From: Roseiarcus sp043739325
GTDB taxonomy: Bacteria; Pseudomonadota; Alphaproteobacteria; Rhizobiales; Beijerinckiaceae
Assembly: GCA_043739325.1 (NCBI GenBank)
Contig: JAYUFK010000334.1
Span: 1-24,451 of the forward strand
Direction of reading: 5' to 3'
DNA: 24,451 nt
The notes under the pieces were generated by a model. That model was given only the letters and a program-made list of their open reading frames with translations. It was not told the origin of the DNA and ran no database searches. Of this stretch, positions 14,548 to 21,541 are shown piece by piece. Position numbers and translations under genes: made by a program. How positions within the stretch are numbered: the stretch's first letter is position 1; each line of letters begins with the position of its first letter.

Positions 14548-16044
14548 TCATTCCATCGTCGGAATATTGAAGTTCGCGCCGTCCTTGACGCCCGACGGCC
14601 AGCGCGCCGTAATCGTCTTGGTCTTGGTGTAAAAGCGGATCGAGTCGGGGCCATGCTGGTTGAGATCGCCAAAGCCGGAGCGCTTCCAGCCGCCGAACGT
14701 GTAGTACGACACCGGCACGGGAACCGGGATGTTGATGCCGACCATGCCCACAAGCACCTTCGAGGCGAAATCCCGCGCAGCGTCGCCGTCGCGAGTGAAG
14801 ATCGCGACGCCATTGCCGTACTCGTGGTCGTTGCACAGACCGAGCGCTTCGGAATAATTCGTGGCGCGTACGACCGAGAGCACCGGGCCAAAAATCTCTT
14901 CCTTGTAGATGCGCATTTCCTTGGTCACGCCATCGAACAGGCAGCCGCCAAGATAGAAGCCGTTCTCGTAACCCTGCATCGTGAAGCCGCGTCCGTCGAC
15001 GACGAGCTTGGCGCCTTCGCCAATGCCGACATCGACATAGGATTTCACCTTGTCCAGGTGCGCCTTCGTCACCAGCGGGCCGTAATCGGCCGATGAATCG
15101 GTAGACGGCCCGATCTTCAAAGACTCGACGCGCGGGATCAGGCGGCGGATCAATTCGTCGGCGGTCTTCTGGCCGACGGGAACCGCGACCGAGATCGCCA
15201 TACAGCGCTCGCCAGCCGCCCCGTAGGCGGCGCCCATCAGCGCATCGACGGTCTGATCCATGTCGGCGTCCGGCATGATGACCATGTGGTTCTTGGCGCC
15301 GCCGAAGCATTGAACGCGCTTGCCAGTGGCGGTGCCCCGCGCGTAGATATACTGAGCGATTGGCGTCGAACCGACAAAGCCGATGGCTTGAATATCCGGA
15401 TCGTCGAGAATGGCGTCGACCGCCACCTTGTCGCCGTTGACGACATTGAGAATGCCGGCGGGACCGCCCGCTTCGAGGAAGAGTTCGGCGAGCCGCATGG
15501 GAACGCCCGGATCGCGCTCGCTCGGCTTCAGGATGAAGGCGTTGCCGCAGGCGATCGCGGGCGCGAGCTTCCACAGCGGGATCATCGCGGGGAAGTTGAA
15601 CGGCGTGATGCCGGCTACGACGCCAAGCGGCTGCCGCATTGAATAGGAATCGATGCCGGGACCGGCGCCGTCGGTGTATTCGCCTTTCATCAAATGCGGA
15701 ACGCCAAGCGCGAATTCGACGACTTCGACGCCGCGCTGGATGTCGCCCTTGGCGTCGGCGATCGTCTTGCCATGCTCGCGCGCGAGGATGTCGGCGAGTT
15801 CGTCGTTATTCCTGGCGATGAGCTCGAGAAACTTCATCAGTATGCGGGCGCGGCGCTGCGGGTTCGTGGCCCCCCAGCCCGGCTGCGCCGCCTTGGCATC
15901 GGCGACGGCGGCGGTGAGTTCCGCCGTGGACGCGAGCGCCACCGTCGCGCGGACCGTGCCGTCCATCGGCTGAAACACCTCCGCCGTGCGGCCCGAAATC
16001 CCCGCGACATGCTTGCCGCCGATAAAATGCCCGTAACTGATCAT
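14548..16044 (-). CDS. mmsA: methylmalonate-semialdehyde dehydrogenase (CoA-acylating)
   Basis: Converts methylmalonate semialdehyde, CoA and NAD to propionyl-CoA, CO2 and NADH, the last step of the distal valine pathway. It has 498 residues, normal for MmsA. TPFNFP with Asn150, the nucleotide region KPSERDP (173-179), and catalytic Cys281 in GAAGERCMAIS are seen. CFGGAKNH (246-253) replaces the LELGGK of hydrolytic aldehyde dehydrogenases; the missing general-base glutamate is diagnostic for the CoA-dependent family. The ATG at 16044 has a strong GGGAGGT. It stands alone, divergent from a LysR regulator gene by 121 bp, and so is probably controlled by it. mmsB and the acyl-CoA dehydrogenase lie about 6 kb away in a separate operon. 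Confidence 0.95.
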   Translation of the reverse strand: MISYGHFIGGKHVAGISGRTAEVFQPMDGTVRATVALASTAELTAAVADAKAAQPGWGATNPQRRARILMKFLELIARNNDELADILAREHGKTIADAKGDIQRGVEVVEFALGVPHLMKGEYTDGAGPGIDSYSMRQPLGVVAGITPFNFPAMIPLWKLAPAIACGNAFILKPSERDPGVPMRLAELFLEAGGPAGILNVVNGDKVAVDAILDDPDIQAIGFVGSTPIAQYIYARGTATGKRVQCFGGAKNHMVIMPDADMDQTVDALMGAAYGAAGERCMAISVAVPVGQKTADELIRRLIPRVESLKIGPSTDSSADYGPLVTKAHLDKVKSYVDVGIGEGAKLVVDGRGFTMQGYENGFYLGGCLFDGVTKEMRIYKEEIFGPVLSVVRATNYSEALGLCNDHEYGNGVAIFTRDGDAARDFASKVLVGMVGINIPVPVPVSYYTFGGWKRSGFGDLNQHGPDSIRFYTKTKTITARWPSGVKDGANFNIPTME

Positions 16045-16115
16045 CGCGACCTCCCAAAGCGCTGCTCTTGCGGGGGGTCATTATGCCTCATGTTTTTTGC
16101 ACAGCAACAGGGGAG

Positions 16116-16136
16116 TTCGCGTAGCGTGTGTGCGAA
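16116..16136. promoter_or_regulatory. candidate LysR operator
   Basis: A perfect dyad TTCGC-N11-GCGAA lies in the 121-bp gap between divergent mmsA and the LysR gene. Size and spacing are as expected of a LysR-type recognition site. A second small dyad, TAAC-CCT-GTTA, lies at 16144-16154 just before the regulator start. Binding is inferred from position and symmetry only. Confidence 0.45.
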
Positions 16137-16165
16137 AGTTGGCTAACCCTGTTAATGTCGCCCAT

Positions 16166-17047
16166 ATGGATTGGGACAATGTGCGGGTGTTTCTCGCGGT
16201 CGCGCGCGGCGGGCAGTTTGTGGCGGCGGCCAAAAGACTGCGGCTGGATCACGCCACGGTCAGCCGCCGCATCGCCGCGCTTGAGGCGGGGCTTGGCGCG
16301 AAACTGTTCGAGCGTCGCACGACTGGCGCGACGCTGACAAGCGCGGGCGAACGCTTCCTCCTCACCGCCGAGCAGATGGAAACCGCGTTCCTGCACGCGC
16401 AGGCGGAGATCGGCGATATCGATGTAGAGCTGACTGGCGCTGTGCGGATCGGCGCGCCGGATGGTTTCTCGACCTACTATCTCGCCAGCGCGCTGCGCGA
16501 TTTTGTCGAGCGCCATCCCGGCATTCTGATCCAGCTGGTGCCGATGCCGCAGGTCATCCCGCTGGCGCGGCGCGAAGTCGATATCGTCGTCGTGCTCGAC
16601 AAGCCGGAAGCCGGGCGCTTCGTTGCGCGAAAACTGACGGATTACTCGCTCGGGCTTTACGCCAGCGCCGCTTATCTGAAAGCGCATGAGACGCCGCGCG
16701 GCGCCGCCGATCTCGCGGCGCACCGGCTCATCGGCTATGTCGAGGAACACGCGTTTTCCACCGCGCTCGATTATGTCAGGGAGCTTTTTGGCGGCGCGCC
16801 GACGGCGTTCGAATGCGTCAGCGCCGTCACCCAGCTCGAAGCATTGCGCGCCGGCATCGGCCTTGGCGTCGTGCATGATTACATCGCGCGGCGCTTCGAT
16901 GATTTGACGCGCATTCTGCCCGAGCGCCAGGCGCGGCGCAGTTACTGGATCGTCACGCACGAAGACACGCGGGGCCTGGGCCGCATTCGCGCCGTGCACG
17001 AACAGCTCGTGCAGGCGGTGGAGCGCGACCGCGCGATATTTGTGTGA
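16166..17047 (+). CDS. LysR family transcriptional regulator
   Basis: DNA-binding regulator of 293 residues. The amino-terminal winged helix-turn-helix is typical: MDWDNVRVFLAVARGGQF, AAKRLRLDHATVSRRIAALEAGLGAKLFER and TLTSAGERFL. A substrate-binding domain of the periplasmic-binding-protein fold follows, with the usual GxxxGxG-like region 'LRAGIGLGVVHDYIARR' near 230-246. The open frame reaches back to TTG 16097, but ATG 16166 gives the conserved family start. No clear ribosome site precedes it, so translation may be leaderless or weak. It is divergent from mmsA, so control of mmsA, and perhaps of its own gene, is likely. The ligand is unknown; a valine-pathway intermediate is a guess from context. 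Confidence 0.92.
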   Translation: MDWDNVRVFLAVARGGQFVAAAKRLRLDHATVSRRIAALEAGLGAKLFERRTTGATLTSAGERFLLTAEQMETAFLHAQAEIGDIDVELTGAVRIGAPDGFSTYYLASALRDFVERHPGILIQLVPMPQVIPLARREVDIVVVLDKPEAGRFVARKLTDYSLGLYASAAYLKAHETPRGAADLAAHRLIGYVEEHAFSTALDYVRELFGGAPTAFECVSAVTQLEALRAGIGLGVVHDYIARRFDDLTRILPERQARRSYWIVTHEDTRGLGRIRAVHEQLVQAVERDRAIFV

Positions 17048-17050
17048 AGT

Positions 17051-17073
17051 CCTTCTCCGCTGCGCGGAGAAGG
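17051..17073. repeat. perfect palindrome between convergent genes
   Basis: A 10-bp perfect stem (17051-17060 with 17064-17073) around TGC fills the 31-bp gap between the convergent LysR and aminopeptidase genes. It resembles the first hairpin of the repeat at 14313. It could act as a bidirectional termination stem, although no T tract follows on either strand. Confidence 0.6.
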
Positions 17074-17078
17074 GGATC

Positions 17079-18461
17079 CTACGACCCATACCGCTTGCCG
17101 ATCATCGCGAACAGCGCCCGCGCGGCCTGCACTTCGCCGCCTTCCGGGCCATGCGCGCGAAGCGACGGGTTCCACGCATAGATATCGAAATGCGCCCACG
17201 CCCTCGTGTTGACGACGAAGCGCTGCAGGAACAGCGCGGCGGTGATCGATCCCGCGAAAGGCGATCCCGGCGCGTTGGAGATGTCAGCGATCTTGCCCGC
17301 TATCATCGCATCGTATGGCCGCCACAGCGGCATCCGCCACAAGGGATCGCGTTCGCTCTTCGCGTGCCGCGCGATGTCGGTCGCGAGCGTCTCGTCGTCG
17401 GTATAGAACGGCGGCAGATCGGGACCGAGCGCAACGCGCGCGGCGCCGGTGAGCGTGGCGAAATCAAGCAGCATGTCAGGCGATTCTTCGTCGGCCAACG
17501 CAAGCGCATCGGCCAGAATCAGACGCCCCTCGGCGTCGGTATTGCCGATTTCCACCGTAATCCCCTTACGGCTCTTGATGACGTCGCCGGGGCGAAACGC
17601 GCTTGCCGAAATCGCGTTTTCGACGATGGGGATCAGCACGCGCAGGCGCACGTCGATCTTCGCCTGCATGATCATGCGCGCGAGGCTGAGAGCCGTCGCC
17701 GCGCCACCCATGTCCTTCTTCATGATCTCCATGCCGCTCGCCGGCTTGATGTCGAGGCCGCCGGTGTCGAACGTCACGCCCTTGCCAACCAGCGTCACCT
17801 TCGGCGCATCGACGCGGCCGAATGAAAACTCGACAAGACGCGGCGGCTCGGCGGCCGCCCGTCCGACGGCGTGAATCAGCGGGAAATTCTCAGCGAGCAA
17901 AGCCTCGCCGCGAACGATCCGCAATTGCGCGCCAAAACTCCGGGCGAGTTCGACGACCGCCCGTTCGAGCGCATCGGGTCCGAGATCATTGGCCGGCGTA
18001 TTGACGAGATCGCGCCCGAACGCGACCGCCTCGGCGATGTTTTCGATACGCGCCGCATCGGCGCCTTCGGGCGCTATCAATTCCGGACACGATTTGTTCG
18101 ACGCGCGATAGCGCGTGAAGCGATATTGGCCGAGCAGGAACGCCAACGCCGCGAGACTCGTGTCTTGCGGGGCGTTGGCGAAGCGATAGACGCCCGCTGG
18201 CAACAGCGTCGCCAGCTTGCCGGGCGCCAGCGGATCGGGATCGCGCGCTTCCGCCTTGTCGAGAGCGAATATCGCCGCGCACAGGCCGCCCGCCGCGTTG
18301 GGCATGAGAAGATGCTTGCCAGCCGTCGGTTCGAAACCCGATGCGGCGGCGAAGCGAACCGCAAAATCGCCAATGTCCTGAAGAATGGCCGCGTTGGTCT
18401 GATCGGTGACGAACCAGATCGGGATGGCGTCAGCAGACGGGGCGGCGAAACGAAGCGGCAA
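17079..18461 (-). CDS. leucyl aminopeptidase family (M17) protein
   Basis: Cytosolic metallo-aminopeptidase of peptidase family M17, 460 residues from the chosen start. The metal site and signature are intact: GKGVTFDTGGLDIKP (Lys and Asp ligands), KKDMGGAATAL (Asp ligand) and the family motif NTDAEGRLILADAL (Asp, Glu ligands and catalytic Arg). The amino-terminal domain is divergent, as in the Hyphomicrobiales PepA-like paralogues. The open frame extends to 18578, but that extension translates an intergenic palindromic repeat (ALTLPSPERERV). TTG at 18461 has a strong AGGAG a few bases upstream and is preferred. It releases amino-terminal residues in peptide turnover. It is convergent with the LysR gene and divergent from the TPR lipoprotein. 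Confidence 0.9.
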   Translation of the reverse strand: MPLRFAAPSADAIPIWFVTDQTNAAILQDIGDFAVRFAAASGFEPTAGKHLLMPNAAGGLCAAIFALDKAEARDPDPLAPGKLATLLPAGVYRFANAPQDTSLAALAFLLGQYRFTRYRASNKSCPELIAPEGADAARIENIAEAVAFGRDLVNTPANDLGPDALERAVVELARSFGAQLRIVRGEALLAENFPLIHAVGRAAAEPPRLVEFSFGRVDAPKVTLVGKGVTFDTGGLDIKPASGMEIMKKDMGGAATALSLARMIMQAKIDVRLRVLIPIVENAISASAFRPGDVIKSRKGITVEIGNTDAEGRLILADALALADEESPDMLLDFATLTGAARVALGPDLPPFYTDDETLATDIARHAKSERDPLWRMPLWRPYDAMIAGKIADISNAPGSPFAGSITAALFLQRFVVNTRAWAHFDIYAWNPSLRAHGPEGGEVQAARALFAMIGKRYGS

Positions 18462-18505
18462 ATCTCTTCTCCTGATGAAAAACGCGGCCGAAAGATGCGA
18501 TTGAA

Positions 18506-18539
18506 CCCTCTCCCGTTCGGGAGAGGGCAGGGTGAGGGC
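18506..18539 (-). repeat. short palindromic repeat, family A copy 1
   Basis: Perfect 10-bp palindrome CCCTCTCCCG/CGGGAGAGGG (18506-18515, 18518-18527), followed on the plus strand by a tail complementary to CCCTCACCC. It is the same element as at 18615 and 21439, here in inverted orientation. It explains the spurious upstream extension of the aminopeptidase frame. Confidence 0.8.
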
Positions 18540-18614
18540 GCCGACGGCGAGAAGTGATTGGCGGCGCTCTAACGGCAAACCTGCCGCCGATCAGCCCGGT
18601 TGAACACCCGTTGA

Positions 18615-18651
18615 GCCCTCACCCCGCCTCCTCTCCCGTACGCGAGAGGGG
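18615..18651 (+). repeat. short palindromic repeat, family A copy 2
   Basis: CCCTCACCCC followed by an imperfect stem CCTCTCCCGTACGCGAGAGG (18630-18649). It is inverted relative to copy 1 about 75 bp away, so the pair could fold into a longer hairpin in the 287-bp gap between the aminopeptidase and TPR genes. Confidence 0.75.
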
Positions 18652-18682
18652 AGATCTTGCCACAACGTCCCAAATTCGGGCG

Positions 18683-18705
18683 TTAACCAAGTGTTAGCGT
18701 TAACG
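18683..18705 (+). promoter_or_regulatory. CtrA-like box and GTTAACG dyad before TPR lipoprotein gene
   Basis: TTAA (18683-18686), seven bases, then TTAG (18694-18697) is one base off the CtrA consensus TTAA-N7-TTAA. In addition CGTTAAC (18681-18687) and GTTAACG (18699-18705) form a perfect 7-bp inverted repeat with an 11-bp spacer. It lies 44-66 bp upstream of the ATG, suitable for a promoter operator. Confidence 0.4.
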
Positions 18706-18748
18706 AATTATTGCTGGAGATCAAAATCTGGAGCGGGGCGGGGCTTTC

Positions 18749-19627
18749 ATGTCGATCAATCCTTTGTGGCGCGCGCGCGAGCCGGGGTGCGGGGCTCGCA
18801 TCGTGGCGCTGGCCGCCCTCATGGCGCTTTTGGTGCCGCTCGGCGGATGCCGCGACATGGGCGATGTCACCGGATCGATCAACGTTGAAAAGCCATTGCC
18901 CACAGGCGACGAGGAACTGCGTTCTTACGCCGATAGCTGGGGCAAACGTTACGACGCCAATCCGGGCGAGAAGGTCGCTTCGATAAACTATGCGCGAGCG
19001 CTGCGCGGGCTGACGCAATATTCCCAGGCCGTCGCCGTCATGCAATCCGCCGCGGTCAAGACGCCGAAGGATCTCGACGTGCTCGGGGCCTATGGCAAGG
19101 CGCTCGCCGACGCCGGTCAGCTCGATCAGGCCAAGGACGTGCTGTCGCGATCCTATACGCCGGAGCGGCCCAATTGGGATGACATGTCGGTTCAAGGTTC
19201 GGTGTCGGATCAACTGGGCGACCACGCCGCCGCGCAGCAACTTTATCAAGAGGCGCTGAAGATCGCCCCCGGCGAGCCGAAGATCCTCAGCAATCTGGGC
19301 TTGTCTTATGCCCTGACAAAACAGCTTCCGCAGGCCGAAATGACGCTGCGCCAGGCGGTTGCCAGCCCGCGCGCCGATGCGCGTATTCGCCAGAACCTCG
19401 CCCTGGTGCTGGCGCTGGAAGGCAAGTTCTCCGAAGCCGAGAAAGTCGGCGAGCAGGATATGTCGGCCGACGCGGCCTCCGCCAATGTCGCGGCAATCCG
19501 CGACATGATCGCCCAATCCAATTCGTGGAAGGATATCCGGGCGATCGACGCAAAGAAGCACAAGAACAAGCCGGAGCCACCCGTTGCCGCCGATCCGGCG
19601 CTTGTCAAGGCCGCGCCTGCGGGCTAG
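18749..19627 (+). CDS. TadD-like TPR lipoprotein
   Basis: Protein of 292 residues. It has a lipoprotein signal peptide: hydrophobic stretch at about 18-31 and lipobox LGGC with Cys34. Tetratricopeptide repeats follow at about 65-240, for example ALADAGQLDQAKDVL, DHAAAQQLYQEALKIAPGEP and KQLPQAEMTLRQA. This layout resembles TadD of the Flp/Tad pilus secretion system, an outer-membrane-associated assembly factor. The basic C-terminal tail (KKHKNK) is followed by an Ala/Pro-rich end. The ribosome site before ATG 18749 is unclear. No other tad genes are in the window, so it may be an orphan TadD paralogue or a generic TPR adaptor. A CtrA-like box lies upstream, which fits pilus genes. Confidence 0.82.
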   Translation: MSINPLWRAREPGCGARIVALAALMALLVPLGGCRDMGDVTGSINVEKPLPTGDEELRSYADSWGKRYDANPGEKVASINYARALRGLTQYSQAVAVMQSAAVKTPKDLDVLGAYGKALADAGQLDQAKDVLSRSYTPERPNWDDMSVQGSVSDQLGDHAAAQQLYQEALKIAPGEPKILSNLGLSYALTKQLPQAEMTLRQAVASPRADARIRQNLALVLALEGKFSEAEKVGEQDMSADAASANVAAIRDMIAQSNSWKDIRAIDAKKHKNKPEPPVAADPALVKAAPAG

Positions 19628-19687
19628 GCCGACGCCCTCAGCGCGCGCCGATAAATTCGCAGCGTTTGAGCTTCAGGCGCCCGCAGG

Positions 19688-20488
19688 ATGTCCGCAGCAA
19701 TTCTCGCAGTCCTTGCGCTTGTCGGCTTTGGCGCCGGCTTCGTCGACGCGATCGCTGGCGGCGGCGGTCTCGTCACCGTGCCGGCGCTAGCGTTGGCGGG
19801 GCTCGATCCCGTCGCGGTCATCGCCACCAACAAGCTCGCATCGACATTCGGTTCGGGGTCGGCGACGCTGGCTTTCGCACGCGCCGGGCGCATCGATTTA
19901 GGTGTGATGGGTCTGGCGGCGCTCGGCGCGGGCCTTGGCTCGATTGGCGGAGCGCTCGCCCTGCCCCATGTCCCGCGCCAGGCCGCCGCAACCGCGTTGC
20001 CATTTATCCTTGCCGCCGTGGCGCTGTATTTCGCCCTGTCGCCGCAAATCGGCGAAAGCGATACTTCGCAGAAGCTTGGACCCCGAGCCTACGCCATCAC
20101 GCTCGCGCCGCTCATCGGCTTTTACGACGGCGTGTTCGGGCCCGGCGCCGGTTCTTTTTACACGATCGGCTTTATCGCTTTGGCGGGCTACGGCGTCACA
20201 CGCGCCATAGCTAACGCGCGCCTGGCGAATTTCGCCAGCAATATCGGGGCCTTGCTGGTCTATGCGTTTGGCGGCCATATCGCGCTTGGCGCCGGGCTCG
20301 CCATGGGCGCAGGCGCTTTCCTCGGCTCGCGGCTGGGCGCTCACGCGGTGCTTGGCGCCGGCGTAAGGCTGGTTCGGCCGCTGATTGTCGCCGTGTCCTG
20401 CCTTATGGCGCTACGGCTGGCGACGCTGCCGACTTATCCCTTGCATGACGCTTTTATAAATCTCATAAAACCGCTGCTTGGCGGTTGA
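19688..20488 (+). CDS. TauE/SafE (TSUP) family permease
   Basis: Integral membrane protein of 266 residues with about eight hydrophobic helices. It is built of two related halves, each opening with the family glycine motif: GFGAGFVDAIAGGGGLVTVPAL near residues 13-34 and GFYDGVFGPGAGSFYTIGFI near 143-162. The TauE/SafE/DUF81 family exports or takes up sulfite, sulfoacetate and related organic anions; this member's substrate cannot be read. The ATG at 19688 follows GCAGG closely. It is 60 bp after the TPR gene and on the same strand. Its stop codon overlaps the -35 hexamer of the rpsT promoter. Confidence 0.92.
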   Translation: MSAAILAVLALVGFGAGFVDAIAGGGGLVTVPALALAGLDPVAVIATNKLASTFGSGSATLAFARAGRIDLGVMGLAALGAGLGSIGGALALPHVPRQAAATALPFILAAVALYFALSPQIGESDTSQKLGPRAYAITLAPLIGFYDGVFGPGAGSFYTIGFIALAGYGVTRAIANARLANFASNIGALLVYAFGGHIALGAGLAMGAGAFLGSRLGAHAVLGAGVRLVRPLIVAVSCLMALRLATLPTYPLHDAFINLIKPLLGG

Positions 20489-20514
20489 CGGGCGTTCGGG
20501 CCAACGTCTATAAG
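20485..20514 (+). promoter_or_regulatory. promoter of rpsT
   Basis: TTGACG (20485-20490) and TATAAG (20509-20514) are separated by 18 bp, a near-consensus housekeeping promoter. The -35 overlaps the TauE/SafE stop codon. Transcription would start near 20520 and give a leader of about 90 nt with a CCCAAA/TTTGGG hairpin (20547-20561) before rpsT. Confidence 0.7.
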
Positions 20515-20609
20515 CGCGCCCGAGAGGCCGATCCGCGAGGGCCGGCCCCAAATTTTTTGGGCAGGCGTCGAAAAATGGCGCACTTGTCCGCTCGCGAGGA
20601 TGAATTCGA

Positions 20610-20876
20610 ATGGCCAATACCAAGTCGGCGCAAAAAGCAGTCCGCAAGATCGAACGCCGCACAGCCGTCAACAAATCGCGCCGCAGCGAAATGCGCACCA
20701 ATGTGCGCAAGGTCGAGGAAGCCATCGCCGCCAAGGACCCGACCGCGGCCGCCGCCGCGATGCACGAGACCGAGTCGCTGGTTGCCCGCGCCGCCCAGAA
20801 GGGCATTCTCCACAAGAACACCGCCTCCCGCAAGATTTCGCGCCTGACCAAGCGCGTCAATGCTCTCGCGAGCTGA
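20610..20876 (+). CDS. rpsT: 30S ribosomal protein S20
   Basis: Primary 16S rRNA-binding protein of the small subunit, 88 residues, highly basic and helical. MANTKSAQKAVRKIERR, the NKSRRSEMRT segment, and the C-terminal KGILHKNTASRKISRLTKRVNAL are the conserved S20 blocks. GAGGA precedes the ATG at a good distance. It has its own strong promoter and a structured leader; autoregulation by S20 is known in other bacteria but cannot be shown here. In many Hyphomicrobiales rpsT sits beside dnaA; here the next gene is a permease remnant. No DnaA box or clear terminator is visible after it. Confidence 0.98.
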   Translation: MANTKSAQKAVRKIERRTAVNKSRRSEMRTNVRKVEEAIAAKDPTAAAAAMHETESLVARAAQKGILHKNTASRKISRLTKRVNALAS

Positions 20877-21171
20877 GGTAGTGGCGGGGAAGCGCCGCGC
20901 TAACTAATCTCACCCATCGCGTATGCCACGCCCCATAAGCCGCGCCGGGCTTCATAGGGAGGCGACGCCTCGCCGGCGTGCGCGGCGATCGAGCCGCCGA
21001 ACGGCAGAAATATCATCGTTTTCAACGACGAGATTGTCACTGCCGGATCGTGACATTTAACGCCGGCATCTGAAACTGCTCCCCTCAGCTTTCGCAAATT
21101 TCCAGCAAATTGCGCTGGCGCGGGTAAGTTCGCGATCGTGACGTTCCCCAAAACTACAATGCCAAGGGGAA
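20877..21171. other. intergenic region after rpsT
   Basis: These 295 bp between rpsT and the permease remnant hold no gene I can support. The 9-mer GATCGTGAC occurs twice, 85 bp apart (near 21048 and 21133). No DnaA-box cluster, RNA gene or strong terminator is seen. Open frames on the minus strand here match nothing I know. Confidence 0.5.
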
Positions 21172-21414
21172 ATGATGACTGACCAGACGAGCGCCGTCGA
21201 CGAAATGCTGCCGCCGCCGCAACTGGCCGCGCTGGGATTGCAACATGTCCTCGTGATGTACGCTGGCGCCGTTGCGGTGCCACTCATTATTGCTGGCGCG
21301 CTAGGCTTGCCAGCCGATCAGCGCGCGATTCTGATCTCCGCCGATATTCTCGCCTGCGGTCTCGCCACGGTCGTTCAAAGCCTCGGCTTCCCCGGCGTCG
21401 GCATTCGCCTGCCC
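21172..21414 (+). pseudogene. amino-terminal remnant of an NCS2 nucleobase permease
   Basis: The first 81 codons match the start of the nucleobase:cation symporter-2 (xanthine/uracil permease) family. PPPQLAALGLQHVLVMYAGA is the conserved first segment, followed by VAVPLIIAGALGL, ISADILACGLATVVQSLGF and GVGIRLP. In full-length members GIRLP is followed by the QG-containing substrate loop and about 350 more residues with a dozen helices. Here homology stops at 21414, and the frame runs into an intergenic palindromic repeat and then out of frame through the glutamine-synthetase-like gene. The ribosome site AAGGGGA and the ATG are intact, so the decay is by 3' deletion. It cannot encode a functional transporter. 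No downstream part is present in the window. Confidence 0.85.
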
Positions 21415-21438
21415 TCGACAAGAGCGCGGCGCGGCCCC

Positions 21439-21476
21439 GCCCTCACCCGAACCCTCCCCCGCGAGCGGGAGAGGGG
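21439..21476 (+). repeat. short palindromic repeat, family A copy 3
   Basis: CCCTCACCC followed by a CCCTCCCCCGC/GCGGGAGAGGGG stem, the same element as copies at 18506 and 18615. It lies 24 bp after the point where permease homology ends, and 65 bp before the glutamine-synthetase-like start, so it marks the deletion junction region. Confidence 0.8.
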
Positions 21477-21541
21477 CTTGCGCGGCGCTTGCCTAATGGC
21501 CCCTCTTCCCTATCATAAGCCGATTGAGGGGAGCGATTTAC

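Noticed and set aside
18462..18578. Amino-terminal extension of the leucyl aminopeptidase
   Set aside because: It translates an intergenic palindromic repeat, and a strong ribosome site supports TTG 18461.
20877..20905. Possible rpsT terminator (GGCG/CGCC stem)
   Set aside because: Only a 4-bp stem with no T tract.
20877..21171. Replication origin next to rpsT
   Set aside because: No DnaA boxes or AT-rich unwinding region visible, and dnaA is not present.
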